A stretch of 64,000 bases of DNA from the NCBI RefSeq assembly GCF_003130795.1, contig NZ_CP029353.1:759501-823500 (forward strand), written 5' to 3'. The notes beneath the pieces are model-generated. The model ran no database searches. It had not been told where the DNA came from and was given only the letters and a program-made list of their open reading frames with translations. This stretch comes from Azospirillum thermophilum. Lineage in GTDB: Bacteria; Pseudomonadota; Alphaproteobacteria; Azospirillales; Azospirillaceae. The translations under genes and the position numbers were made by a program. Shown here one piece after another: positions 43,802-52,536 of the stretch (positions are counted from its first letter, which is position 1; the number at the start of each line of letters is the position of its first letter).

Positions 43802-46558
43802 ATGGTTCTCGACGAACGCACGAAGGCCGGACCAGGTCCGGACGGCGCAGGCACGGCGGCGGTTTCCGACATCCCCGCCTGGCATGTCCTGACGGTTCGG
43901 GAGGCCGAAACCCTGCTCGGAGCCCGGCCCGAGGGACTGACCCCGGCGGAGGCGCAGGAACGCCTGCTGCGGTTCGGTCCCAACAGTCTGCCTCCACCCA
44001 AGACCCGCGGACCGCTGCTGCGCTTCCTGTCGCAGTTCAACAATCTGCTGATCCAGGTCCTGCTGGTCGCGGCGGCGATCACGGCCCTGCTGGGCCACTG
44101 GACCGATGCGGCGGTGATCCTGGCGGTGTGCGTGCTCAACGCCGTGGTCGGCTTCGTCCAGGAGGGCAAGGCCGAGCAGGCGCTCGGCGCCATCCGCCAC
44201 ATGCTGTCGGCCAGCGCCGCCGTGCTGCGCGACGGTCACCGCGTCGCGGTTCCGGCCGAGGAGCTGGTGCCCGGCGATCTCGTCCTGCTGGAGGCGGGGG
44301 ACAAGGTGCCGGCCGATCTGCGGCTGGTCTGGACCAAGAACCTGCATATCCAGGAAGCCGCGCTGACCGGCGAATCGGTCCCGGTGGACAAGGCCTCCGA
44401 TCCGGTCGCCGCCGACGCCCCGCTGGGGGACCGCCGGCCGATGGCGTTCTCCGGAACGCTGGTCACCCACGGGCAGGGACGCGGCATCGTCGTCGCCACC
44501 GGGTCCACGACCGAGATCGGACGGATCAGCGGCATGATGGCCCGGCTGGAGGGGATCGAGACCCCGCTGCTGCGCCAGATGGCGCGGTTCGCCCGCACCC
44601 TGACCTCGGTCATCCTGGCCATCGCGGCGCTGGTCTTCGGCTTCGGCGTGCTGGTGCATGGCTACAGCGCCACCGAGCTGTTCATGGCCGTGGTCAGCCT
44701 GGCGGTCGCCGCCATTCCCGAAGGGCTGCCGGCGATCCTCACCATCACGCTGGCGATCGGCGTGCAGCGCATGGCGCGCCGCAACGCCATCATCCGCCGC
44801 CTGCCGGCGGTGGAGACGCTGGGCTCCGTCTCGATCATCTGCACCGACAAGACCGGGACCCTGACCCGCAACGAGATGACCGTGCGCTCGGTGATCGCCG
44901 GAGGGCAGGGCTTCGGGATCGGCGGCGTCGGCTACGAGCCGCAAGGCGGCGTCACGCTGGACGGGCGGGAGCGGCTGCCCGACGACCATCCCGTCCTGGT
45001 CGAGCTGGCGCGGGCCGGCGCGTTGTGCAACGACGCCGCCCTGCGCGAGACGGAGTCCGGCTGGACCGTCGAAGGCGACCCGATGGAGGGGGCTCTGCTG
45101 GTGCTGGCCCGCAAGGCCGGGATCGACACCGGCGAGGAAGCCCGCCGCCTGCCCCGCACCGACCTGATCCCCTTCGAATCCGAACACCGCTTCATGGCGA
45201 CGCTGCACCACGACCATGAGAACCGGGGGATCGTCTATGTGAAGGGAGCGCCCGAGCGCATCCTGGCGATGTGCAGGGCCGAGCGTGGGCCGGACGGCGG
45301 CGACCGCCCGCTCGACGCCGCAGCCTGGCAGGCCGGCATCGAGGCGCTGGCGGCCCAGGGGCAGCGCGTGCTGGCCTTCGCCGCGAAGGCGGCGGCATCG
45401 GATCACCGCGAGCTGTGCTTCTCGGACGTGGAGAGCGGTCTGGTCCTGCTCGGGCTGGTCGGCATGATCGACCCGCCGCGGGTGGAGGCGGTGGAGGCGG
45501 TGAGCGCCTGCCGCGGCGCCGGGATCCGGGTCAAGATGATCACCGGCGACCATGCGGTGACCGCCCGCGCCATCGCCGGCCAGCTCGGGCTGGAGAACGC
45601 GTCGGCCGCCCTGACCGGGCCCGAGATCGAGGCGCTGAGCGACGAGGAGCTGGTCCGGCGCGCCCCGGACATCGACGTCTTCGCGCGCGCCAGCCCGGAG
45701 CACAAGCTGCGTCTGGTCCAGGCGCTCCAGGCGCGGGGGCACATCGTCGCGATGACCGGCGACGGGGTGAACGACGCGCCGGCGCTGAAGCGCGCCGACG
45801 TCGGCGTCGCCATGGGCCAGAAGGGAACCGAAGCGGCCAAGGAGGTCGCCGAGATGGTGCTGGCCGACGACAACTTCGCCTCGATCGCGCGGGCGGTGCG
45901 CGAGGGGCGGACCGTCTACGACAACCTGAAGAAGGCCATCGTCTTCCTGCTGCCGATCAACGGCGGCGAGTCGATGAGCATCATCATCGCCATCATGGCC
46001 GGTCTGACGCTGCCGATCACGCCGCTGCAGATCCTGTGGGTGAACATGGTCAGCTCGATCGGACTGGCGCTGGCGCTCGCCTTCGAGCCTTCGGAACGCG
46101 ACGTGATGAGCCGGCCGCCGCGCCCGGCAGGCGAGGCTCTGCTGTCCCGCTTCCTGGTCTGGCGGATCGCCTTCGTCTCGATGCTGATGACGGCGGGCAT
46201 CTTCGGCCTGTTCAAATGGTCGGTCTGGCACGGCGCGGACGTCGAGACGGCGCGCACGGTCGCGGTCAACACGCTGGTGGTGATGGAGGTGTTCTACCTG
46301 TTCAGCGTGCGTTACCTGCGGACGGCATCGCTGACCTTCCAGGGCATTCTGGGAACCCGGCCGGTGCTGGTCGCGGTGGCGGTGGTGACCGGCCTGCAAC
46401 TGGTCTTCACCTACGCCCCCTTCATGGCAGCCCTCTTCGACACCCGCCCGCTGGGCGTGGCCGAGGGTCTTCCGGTGCTTGCCGCCGGCGTCCTGCTGTT
46501 CGCGGTGCTGGAGATCGAGAAGCTGATCCTGCGCCGGCTGGGCGCCCAGTCCAACTGA
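43802..46558 (+). CDS. P2-type cation-transporting ATPase (Ca2+/Na+/K+-type)
   Basis: The 918-residue P-type ATPase has an N-terminal cation-ATPase domain (VREAETLLGARPEGLT), the LTGES actuator loop near residue 190, PEGLP at 306-310 in the fourth membrane helix, the phosphorylated aspartate D349 in CTDKTGTLTRNEM, KMITGDH, and the hinge TGDGVNDAPALK near 652-663. PEGLP and the overall layout place it with P2 pumps (calcium, or sodium/potassium in bacteria) rather than heavy-metal pumps. The ion cannot be fixed from sequence. It is in a run with a KefB-like antiporter and behind an FNR-type box. Confidence 0.93.
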   Translation: MVLDERTKAGPGPDGAGTAAVSDIPAWHVLTVREAETLLGARPEGLTPAEAQERLLRFGPNSLPPPKTRGPLLRFLSQFNNLLIQVLLVAAAITALLGHWTDAAVILAVCVLNAVVGFVQEGKAEQALGAIRHMLSASAAVLRDGHRVAVPAEELVPGDLVLLEAGDKVPADLRLVWTKNLHIQEAALTGESVPVDKASDPVAADAPLGDRRPMAFSGTLVTHGQGRGIVVATGSTTEIGRISGMMARLEGIETPLLRQMARFARTLTSVILAIAALVFGFGVLVHGYSATELFMAVVSLAVAAIPEGLPAILTITLAIGVQRMARRNAIIRRLPAVETLGSVSIICTDKTGTLTRNEMTVRSVIAGGQGFGIGGVGYEPQGGVTLDGRERLPDDHPVLVELARAGALCNDAALRETESGWTVEGDPMEGALLVLARKAGIDTGEEARRLPRTDLIPFESEHRFMATLHHDHENRGIVYVKGAPERILAMCRAERGPDGGDRPLDAAAWQAGIEALAAQGQRVLAFAAKAAASDHRELCFSDVESGLVLLGLVGMIDPPRVEAVEAVSACRGAGIRVKMITGDHAVTARAIAGQLGLENASAALTGPEIEALSDEELVRRAPDIDVFARASPEHKLRLVQALQARGHIVAMTGDGVNDAPALKRADVGVAMGQKGTEAAKEVAEMVLADDNFASIARAVREGRTVYDNLKKAIVFLLPINGGESMSIIIAIMAGLTLPITPLQILWVNMVSSIGLALALAFEPSERDVMSRPPRPAGEALLSRFLVWRIAFVSMLMTAGIFGLFKWSVWHGADVETARTVAVNTLVVMEVFYLFSVRYLRTASLTFQGILGTRPVLVAVAVVTGLQLVFTYAPFMAALFDTRPLGVAEGLPVLAAGVLLFAVLEIEKLILRRLGAQSN

Positions 46559-46570
46559 AACCGAACGGGG

Positions 46571-46590
46571 TGCCGCCCCTGCGGGCGGCA
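46571..46590 (+). promoter_or_regulatory. Hairpin between the ATPase and antiporter genes
   Basis: TGCCGCCC and GGGCGGCA form a perfect 8-bp stem with a 4-base loop in the 65-base gap. Only two Ts follow, so it could attenuate transcription or protect RNA ends rather than fully terminate. Confidence 0.4.
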
Positions 46591-46623
46591 TTCCCAACCA
46601 ACGGTCTGCCGGGAGGGAAAGCG

Positions 46624-48336
46624 GTGGAGTTCCTGCATCAGTCGATCTTCTACGAGATGGCCGCCCTGCTGGCCCTGGCCTCGCTGGTCGGGGTGCTGGG
46701 GCTGCTGCTGCGCCAGCCGCTGATCGTCAGCTTCATCGCGGTCGGCATCGTCGCCGGGCCGGACGTGCTGGGTCTGGTGCAGTCCACCGAGCATATCGAG
46801 CTGCTGGCCGAGATCGGCATCGCCGTCCTGCTGTTCCTGGTCGGGCTGAAGCTCGACGTGCAGCTGGTGCGCACGCTCGGCGCGGTGGCCCTGGCGACCG
46901 GACTGGGTCAGGTCGCCTTCACCTCGATCGTCGGCTTCTTCATCTGCCTGGCGCTCGGCCTCGACATGGTGACCAGCGCCTATGTCGCGGTGGCGCTGAC
47001 CTTCTCCAGCACGATCATCATCGTCAAGCTGCTGTCGGACAAGCGGGAGATCGACAGCCTGCACGGACGCATCGCGCTGGGCTTCCTGATCGTCCAGGAC
47101 ATCGCGGTGGTCCTGGCGATGGTGGTGCTGTCCGCCTATGGCGTCGGCACCGGACACGGCCCGTCCGGCTTCGGGATCGCCGGGGTGATCGCCGGGGGCG
47201 TCCTGCTGCTGGTCTCGGTCGCGCTGTTCATCCGCTACGGGGCCGAACCGCTGCTGGCGCGCATCGCCACCATGCCGGAACTGATGGTGACCTTCGCCAT
47301 CGCCTGGGCGGTTCTGCTGGCGTCGGTCAGCGACTGGCTGGGGTTCGGGAAGGAGCTGGGCGGCCTGCTCGGCGGCGTGTCGCTCGCCTCCACCAGCTTC
47401 CGCGAGGCGATCGCCTCGCGCCTCTCCAGCCTGCGGGATTTCCTGCTGCTGTTCTTCTTCATCGGCCTCGGCTCGCGGCTGGATCTCGGCATGCTGGGCG
47501 AGCAGCTTGGCGAGTCCTTCGTCCTGGCGCTGTTCGTGCTGATCGGCAATCCGCTGATCGTGCTCGCCATCATGGGCTACATGGGCTATCGCAAGCGCAC
47601 CGGATTCCTGGCCGGGCTGACGGTGGCGCAGATCAGCGAGTTCTCGCTCATCTTCATGGCGATGGGACTGTCGCTGGGGCATGTCCGCCCGGAAGCGATG
47701 GGGCTGGTCACGCTGGTCGGGCTGGTGACCATCACCCTGTCCACCTACATGATCGTCTATTCCCAGACGCTCTATGCCCTGGTCGAGCCGCTGCTGGCGC
47801 CGTTCGAGCGTGCCGTTCCGTACCGGGAGGAATCGGCGGGCGCCGGAGAGGTCGCCGGAAGCTACGACGTGATCCTGTTCGGTCTCGGCCGCTACGGGCG
47901 GGAGATCGCCAAGGGGCTGACCGCCCAGGGCATGTCGGTGCTCGGCGTCGATTTCGATCCGGAGGCGATGGACCGCTGGCGCAAGCGCGGCCATCCCGGC
48001 CTGTACGGCGATGTCGGCGATCCGGAATTCCTGAGCAGCCTGCCGCTGCGCCACAGCCGGTGGGTGGTGGTGGCGATCCCCGCCCATCCCCAGATGGTGA
48101 CCCACCACGATGTCCGGCTCTCGCTCCTGCATGCGCTGCGGGAGATGGGGTTCGCGGGCAGGGTGGTGCTGACCAGCACCGACAGTCCGGATACCCGCCA
48201 TCTGCTGCATGCCGGTGCCGATCTGGTGATCAGCCCGTTCAAGGACGCAGCCTCGCGCGCGGTCGAACGCATCGTCGAGGCGGGCGCCTCCGGTCGGCCG
48301 ACGCATGCCCTGGCCGGAGCGGCCGGCAAACCGTAG
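46624..48336 (+). CDS. KefB-type cation/proton antiporter with TrkA-N domain
   Basis: The 570-residue CPA2 antiporter has about twelve helices (residues 5-385) and a C-terminal NAD-binding TrkA-N domain beginning near 417 (VILFGLGRYGREIAKGL). LLFLVGLKLDV and GFLIVQDIAVVLAMVVL are core transport motifs. It should exchange potassium or sodium for protons under nucleotide or redox control. Translation starts at the GTG of MEFLHQSIFYEM with GGGAGG upstream. It shares direction with the P-type ATPase 65 bases before. Confidence 0.9.
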   Translation: MEFLHQSIFYEMAALLALASLVGVLGLLLRQPLIVSFIAVGIVAGPDVLGLVQSTEHIELLAEIGIAVLLFLVGLKLDVQLVRTLGAVALATGLGQVAFTSIVGFFICLALGLDMVTSAYVAVALTFSSTIIIVKLLSDKREIDSLHGRIALGFLIVQDIAVVLAMVVLSAYGVGTGHGPSGFGIAGVIAGGVLLLVSVALFIRYGAEPLLARIATMPELMVTFAIAWAVLLASVSDWLGFGKELGGLLGGVSLASTSFREAIASRLSSLRDFLLLFFFIGLGSRLDLGMLGEQLGESFVLALFVLIGNPLIVLAIMGYMGYRKRTGFLAGLTVAQISEFSLIFMAMGLSLGHVRPEAMGLVTLVGLVTITLSTYMIVYSQTLYALVEPLLAPFERAVPYREESAGAGEVAGSYDVILFGLGRYGREIAKGLTAQGMSVLGVDFDPEAMDRWRKRGHPGLYGDVGDPEFLSSLPLRHSRWVVVAIPAHPQMVTHHDVRLSLLHALREMGFAGRVVLTSTDSPDTRHLLHAGADLVISPFKDAASRAVERIVEAGASGRPTHALAGAAGKP

Positions 48337-48597
48337 GTCGGACGGCCGCCGGCCCACGCGGCGGGGAACGGCCTTGACGGACGCGGGCGACCGTTCGCCA
48401 GCCGGGCGGTCCGCCGTCGAACCGCTTCCCCGTCGGGCCCGGCGGCGGCGTTCCGCCTGCTCTCCCCGGACGGGGCCAAGGGCCTGCTCGACGAGGGCTG
48501 CGGTGCCACCGCCTATCACCGCCGCCTGATGACGAGGTGGCCCGGACCGCCGGCGTGACGCCGACGGACCGGGAGCGCGAGGTGCTTCTCGTCCGCC
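48337..48597. other. Gap with no supported gene
   Basis: These 261 bases have only short, weak frames. A short piece reading TPTDREREVLLVRL near 48560 faintly recalls a regulator fragment, but I cannot support a gene or pseudogene. Confidence 0.4.
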
Positions 48598-49002
48598 TCA
48601 CCCGCCCGACCTGCCGCCGCCCGACCGGCATGGTGGACGATCCGGCGACGGGGCCGCGCTTCCGACGGCGGTCTCGCGGGTGTTGATCCGAGCCGACCTC
48701 CGCCGGGCGGGGCGGCGGGCGCGGGCGCGCTCCGCCACCAGCTCCTTCAGGCCGCGCGGAATGCGCGTCCGGTCGGCCCAACGAACCATGAGGCCGGCCG
48801 CGCGGCATTCGGCAGCCATTTCCCGGCCGTTCTCGTACCGGTGCTGGTCCAGCAGAGGCCAGCCGTCCAGCCTGCGGTAATCGAACGGACGGCCGTCGAC
48901 ATAGTCCCGGAACCCCTCGAAGAACCGGGGATGCAGCAGCACCGGCCTGGCCTCGCGCCAGGACCGCGCCCCGAAGAAGCGGTTGTTGGTGATTCCACTC
49001 AT
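48598..49002 (-). CDS. Unknown small protein, second gene of a Zur-box-linked pair
   Basis: The 134-residue product is not recognised. Its first 90 residues are rich in aromatic and charged residues (FFGARSWREARPVLLHPRFF, DYRRLDGWPLLDQHRYENG), and its tail is a run of Arg, Ala and Ser. There is no signal peptide, membrane helix or cysteine cluster. AGGGGG sits eight bases before the ATG. The ATG overlaps the stop of the preceding 83-residue gene by four bases (ATGA), which strongly supports both being real and co-translated. The pair diverges from the AztD gene. Confidence 0.6.
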   Translation of the reverse strand: MSGITNNRFFGARSWREARPVLLHPRFFEGFRDYVDGRPFDYRRLDGWPLLDQHRYENGREMAAECRAAGLMVRWADRTRIPRGLKELVAERARARRPARRRSARINTRETAVGSAAPSPDRPPCRSGGGRSGG

Positions 49003-49250
49003 TGAAGCGCCCCCTGCGGGACGCGGGGCGTGACGAGAACGGTGCGGCCAAGCTCGCCGAGGAGCGCGGCGGTCGCCGCGGGGCCCTCCAGGGCGGTCAG
49101 GCGGTCCACCGCCTCGATCATCATCGCCCAGGCGACGATGCGCTCCGGCAGACCTTCCTCCCCTCCGTCCGTCCACACGGCCCGCACCAGTTGGAGCGCC
49201 GGCCCAAGCGCATCTGGAACGCCGTCGGAGTCTATGACCTTGGTCATCAT
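48999..49250 (-). CDS. Unknown small protein, first gene of a Zur-box-linked pair
   Basis: The 83-residue product (beginning MMTKVIDSDGVPDALGP) looks all-helical, with conserved-looking stretches LQLVRAVWTDGGEEGLPERIV and MMIEAVDRLTALEG. I recognise no family. It overlaps the following gene by four bases. Its start lies 27 bases from an AT-rich palindrome resembling a Zur operator, which it shares with the divergent AztD gene. A role in zinc limitation is therefore a reasonable guess from context alone. The ribosome-binding site is weak. Confidence 0.6.
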   Translation of the reverse strand: MMTKVIDSDGVPDALGPALQLVRAVWTDGGEEGLPERIVAWAMMIEAVDRLTALEGPAATAALLGELGRTVLVTPRVPQGALQ

Positions 49251-49276
49251 TCACTCGCAGGGGTTTGTCGGTATCA

Positions 49277-49295
49277 TATGTAACGTTATAACATA
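49277..49295. promoter_or_regulatory. AT-rich palindrome resembling a Zur box
   Basis: TATGTAACGTTATAACATA is a near-perfect inverted repeat in very GC-rich surroundings. Its TGTTATAAC-GTTACA form resembles Zur (Fur-family zinc repressor) operators of Alphaproteobacteria as I remember them. A -10-like TATAAC lies inside it, with TTGTCG 16 bases upstream, in the direction of the AztD gene, so a bound repressor would block RNA polymerase. Confidence 0.65.
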
Positions 49296-49384
49296 GCATC
49301 TACTGGATGCAGCAGTCTTCCTGCAACCAGGACGGACGCCCGGCTTGCCCGGCGTCCCTGCACCGCACCGAAAGGCGAAGTTCG

Positions 49385-50638
49385 ATGACGAGGTGGGATA
49401 TGAACGGCTTGCCATTCCTGGCGACACTGCTGCTGCTTGGTGTTGCGGCCGGTGGTCTCGCGGCCGGTCCGGCACGGGCCGAGGACAGCAGGCATGCGCA
49501 GACGCGTGACGGGAGCGCGTCGCATTACCGGCTGTTCGTCGGCGATCATGCGGAAGGAATCGTGCGGGCCATCGACCTTCGGACCGGGTCCAACGTGGGA
49601 ACGTTCAGGATCGACCGGACGCCGGCACTGACCCGCAGCCTGAGCGGACGCACGGTCTTCGCCGTCCAGGGAGACGCCGGCAACGTGTCCGTGATCGATA
49701 CCGGCGTCACGGTCGAGGATCACGGCGACCATGCCGACCTGAAGATCCAGGACGCCAGACTGCTGCCGACGGTGATCACCGGGACCGCGCCCGCGCACAT
49801 CGTGGAGGGATCCGGGGTCGTTGCGCTCTTCGACGACGGCACGGGCGAGGTCGCCCTGTTCCGGGAAAGCGAGCTTTCGCAGCCATCCTTCGCCGCGCGC
49901 AGGCTGAGGCCGACCGGCGCCCATCATGGCCTCGCCGCCCCGATGGGCAGTCATCTGGTCGTCTCGGTGCCGTCCGACGCAGCCGACAAGCCGCGCCCGG
50001 GTCTCATGGTCGTCGACGAGCAGGGCCATCAGGTCGGCGCCATGACGAGCTGTCCCGGTGTGCACGGGCAGGCCCAGTCGGGCGGGATGTTCGCCTTCGG
50101 CTGCAGGGACGGCATCGTCCTCGCCCGCCCGGCCACCGGGCTGAAGCCGCCGACGCTGCAGCACCTCCCGACCGCAGGGCTTGGCGACGGCTATGTCTCC
50201 ACCCTGAAGGGCGGTTCGGCGATGCAGTTCTTTCTCGGCAATTTCGGACCGAACGCCGTCGTCATCATCGAGCCCGACACGCCTCGGCCCTTCCGCCGGA
50301 TCGACCTGCCGGCACGCCGGGTGGATTTCGTCCTCGATCCGTCGAAGGCCGAGCGCGCCTACATCCTGACCGAGGACGGCAAGCTGCACGTCCTCGACAT
50401 CCTGACCGGTGCCATCGAGCGGAGTGCCCAAATCACCGGCCCCTATTCGATGGATGGTCACTGGCGTGCCCCGCGCCCGAGGCTTGCCGTCGCGGGTGAC
50501 GATGTGGCGGTGACCGATCCGCTCAAGGGGGTGGTGCGGCTGGTATCGGCCGCGACGCTGGAAGAGCGGCGTACGATCAAGGTGGAGGGCATTCCCTACA
50601 CCATCGTGGCGGTCGGCGGTTCCGGGGCCGACCACTGA
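49385..50638 (+). CDS. aztD: Periplasmic zinc metallochaperone AztD
   Basis: The 417-residue protein has a signal peptide (cut after about residue 32) and the AztD beta-propeller signature: HYRLFVGDHAEG, VFAVQGDAGNVSVI, EDHGDHADL, GAHHGLAAPMGSHLVVSVP, CPGVHGQAQSGG, FLGNFGPNAVVIIEP, PYSMDGHW and the ending IVAVGGSGADH. AztD binds zinc through histidines and acidic residues and hands it to the solute-binding protein AztC of the AztABC importer. Those transporter genes, usually adjacent, are not in this window, so this is an orphan copy. A Zur-like box lies about 90 bases upstream. A start 15 bases later (MNGLPF) is possible. Confidence 0.88.
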   Translation: MTRWDMNGLPFLATLLLLGVAAGGLAAGPARAEDSRHAQTRDGSASHYRLFVGDHAEGIVRAIDLRTGSNVGTFRIDRTPALTRSLSGRTVFAVQGDAGNVSVIDTGVTVEDHGDHADLKIQDARLLPTVITGTAPAHIVEGSGVVALFDDGTGEVALFRESELSQPSFAARRLRPTGAHHGLAAPMGSHLVVSVPSDAADKPRPGLMVVDEQGHQVGAMTSCPGVHGQAQSGGMFAFGCRDGIVLARPATGLKPPTLQHLPTAGLGDGYVSTLKGGSAMQFFLGNFGPNAVVIIEPDTPRPFRRIDLPARRVDFVLDPSKAERAYILTEDGKLHVLDILTGAIERSAQITGPYSMDGHWRAPRPRLAVAGDDVAVTDPLKGVVRLVSAATLEERRTIKVEGIPYTIVAVGGSGADH

Positions 50639-50712
50639 GGATCCGGTCCCGTCGCGCGTCGAACCGGGAACCACACCCTCCCGATCGGAGCGGTCGTCCC
50701 GCCATCCATGGA

Positions 50713-51040
50713 TCAGGGGCTGGGCCGGGCGCCCAAGCTGCGTGGCCAGGCCCTGACGGAAGCGACCTGGACGCAGGCCAGGTGGTGGGCATCACGTCTG
50801 TCGGAACGGGTTGCCGCGCGACGGAACCGCTTCAGCTTTCCGACCGGTCGCTCGACGAGTTTCGCCGCCGATAAACCTTGCGGTCGAAGTCCGGATTTCC
50901 CGGCTGGCCGGGTCGCCCGGGAATGATCGGCACGATGCGCTTGCGGTGACACGTCGAGCCGCCCCGCGCCCCGGCGGCATGGGCGCGGGCTTGGATCACA
51001 CTGCTGTCGAACAGGTGCGCATCCCAGCCCGTTCACCGAG
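50713..51040 (-). pseudogene. Remnant of an IS5-family transposase
   Basis: Two out-of-frame pieces resemble the end of an IS5-type DDE transposase. Upstream on the minus strand is WDAHLFDSSVIQARAHAAGARGGS, followed directly by IPGRPGQPGNPDFDRKVYRRR. Then, after a frame change, come KLVERPVGKLKRFRRAATR and DRRDAHHLACVQVASVRAW. The middle of the catalytic domain, normally between the HAAGARGG and PGRPG parts, is deleted, and the N-terminal half and terminal repeats are not visible. It marks past transposition next to the AztD gene and the tRNA. Confidence 0.72.
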
Positions 51041-51125
51041 CCGGGGCAACTCCAATCGGAACCCGGCGGGAGGTCTCCGGCCGCGTGCTCGCCGGCACCC
51101 CCGAAGACCGCGTCGGCCGGAAAGC

Positions 51126-51160
51126 AAAAAGCCAGCCAACCCATTGGATTGACTGGCTTT
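51126..51160 (-). terminator. Intrinsic terminator of the tRNA
   Basis: On the minus strand AAAGCCAGTCAA pairs with TTGGCTGGCTTT (one G-U pair), giving a 12-bp stem followed by Us. It starts six bases after the tRNA CCA end. Confidence 0.85.
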
Positions 51161-51165
51161 CTTGA

Positions 51166-51240
51166 TGGTAGCAGCGGAGGGATTTGAACCCCCGACCAAG
51201 GGATTATGATTCCCCTGCTCTACCACTGAGCTACGCTGCC
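51166..51240 (-). tRNA. tRNA with CAU anticodon (tRNA-Met, or tRNA-Ile2)
   Basis: The 75-base gene folds as a full cloverleaf: acceptor GGCAGCG/CGCTGCT (G1-U72 wobble), D arm GCTCAGTGGTAGAGC, anticodon loop ATCATAA on a GGGGA/TCCCT stem, T arm with GGTTCAAATCC, and an encoded CCA. The D arm and G1-U72 pair do not fit an initiator tRNA. Whether it is elongator tRNA-Met or a lysidine-modified tRNA-Ile cannot be settled by eye. It has its own promoter and terminator. Confidence 0.93.
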
Positions 51241-51270
51241 ATCGGGTCCGGCGTTTCCGCCGGGGCCGTC

Positions 51271-51300
51271 TCTATAGGATAGGGGGCGGTTCGCAGTCAA
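51271..51300 (-). promoter_or_regulatory. Promoter of the tRNA gene
   Basis: TTGACT (-35) and CTATAG or TATAGA (-10) are 17-18 bases apart on the minus strand, ending about 31 bases before the mature tRNA 5' end. Confidence 0.7.
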
Positions 51301-51344
51301 GCACTTCTTCGAAAAATTTTTCATAGACGGAAAGCGCCGTCTTT

Positions 51345-52469
51345 TCAGGCAGTTGCCGCGGCAATCCAGCCGCCGCCCAGCACCCGGTCGCCCTGGTAGA
51401 CGACGCAGGCTTGGCCGGGCGCCACGCCGTGCTGCGGCTCGCGAAGCTCCACCCGCGCCGTGCCGCCGGGGCCGGGGTACCAGGTCGCCGGGGCGGCGGG
51501 CTGGGCGGAGCGCAGCTTGACCGCCACCTCCAGCGACTCTCCTTCGGAAAGGTCAGGACCCAGCCAGTTGACGTCACGGATGGCGACGCTGCTGCGCGCC
51601 AGCGCCCGGCGCGGGCCGACGATCACCCGGCGCTGGGCAGGCTCCAGGCGCACGACGTAGAGCGCCTCCTCCTCCGCGCCGCGGATGCCGCCGATGCCCA
51701 GCCCCTTGCGCTGGCCGATGGTGTAGTGGACGACGCCGCGGTGGCGGCCCAGAACGCGGCCGTCGACGTGGACGATGTCGCCGGGCTCGACCGAGCCGGG
51801 GCGTAGCGACGCCACCACCGCGGCATAGTCGCCGTCGGGGACGAAGCAGATATCCTGGCTGTCGGGCTTGGCCGCCACCTCCAGCCCGTAGCGACCGGCC
51901 AGCGCCCGCGTCTCCGGCTTGGTCAGGCCGCCCAGCGGGAAGCGCAGGAAGTCGAGCTGCTCGCGCGTCGTGGCGAACAGGAAATAGCTCTGGTCCTTGG
52001 CGGGATCGACCGCACGGTGCAGCTCGGCCCCGCCGCGGCCGGCCAGCCGGCGCACATAGTGGCCGGTCGCCAGCGCCTCCGCCCCCAGTTCGCGCGCGGT
52101 GTTCAGCAGGTCGCGGAACTTGACCTTCTGGTTGCAGCGCACGCAGGGGATCGGCGTCTCGCCGCGCAGATAGCTGTCGGCGAAATCATCCATCACGTCG
52201 CGGGTGAAGCGCCCCTCGTAATCCAGCACATAGTGCGGGATGCCGATGCGGTCGGAGACCCGGCGGGCGTCGTAGATGTCCTGGCCGGCACAGCAGGCGC
52301 CCGCCTTCTGCACCGCCATGCCGTGGTCGTAGAGCTGCAGCGTGATGCCGACGACGTCATAGCCCTCCTCCCGCAGCAGGGCGGCGGTGACGGAGGAATC
52401 GACCCCGCCCGACATGGCGACGACCACGCGGGTATCCTGGGGGCGCTTGGGAAGTCCGAGGGAGTTCAT
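51345..52469 (-). CDS. mnmA: tRNA 2-thiouridine(34) synthase MnmA
   Basis: The 374-residue enzyme puts sulfur on wobble U34 of Lys, Glu and Gln tRNAs. The PP-loop MSGGVDSS is at residues 19-26, and the two catalytic cysteines are C109 (PCVRCNQ) and C208 ([10 protein letters not shown]). The sulfur comes from a cysteine desulfurase, fitting its place at the end of the leftward Fe-S gene run, 67 bases after fdx. Confidence 0.96.
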   Translation of the reverse strand: MNSLGLPKRPQDTRVVVAMSGGVDSSVTAALLREEGYDVVGITLQLYDHGMAVQKAGACCAGQDIYDARRVSDRIGIPHYVLDYEGRFTRDVMDDFADSYLRGETPIPCVRCNQKVKFRDLLNTARELGAEALATGHYVRRLAGRGGAELHRAVDPAKDQSYFLFATTREQLDFLRFPLGGLTKPETRALAGRYGLEVAAKPDSQDICFVPDGDYAAVVASLRPGSVEPGDIVHVDGRVLGRHRGVVHYTIGQRKGLGIGGIRGAEEEALYVVRLEPAQRRVIVGPRRALARSSVAIRDVNWLGPDLSEGESLEVAVKLRSAQPAAPATWYPGPGGTARVELREPQHGVAPGQACVVYQGDRVLGGGWIAAATA

Positions 52470-52536
52470 GGCGCCCTATATGGGCGGCGGCGGGGGCCGG
52501 GCAAGCGCTGTCCGCCCGCCGGCCCCGGTCCGCGCC

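Noticed and set aside
43661..46597. Open frame of 978 codons antisense to the P-type ATPase
   Set aside because: It covers a complete ATPase with all motifs on the other strand. The translated product is low-complexity His/Gln/Arg sequence.
48337..48597. A small gene downstream of the KefB-like antiporter
   Set aside because: Only short frames without a ribosome site or recognisable sequence are present.
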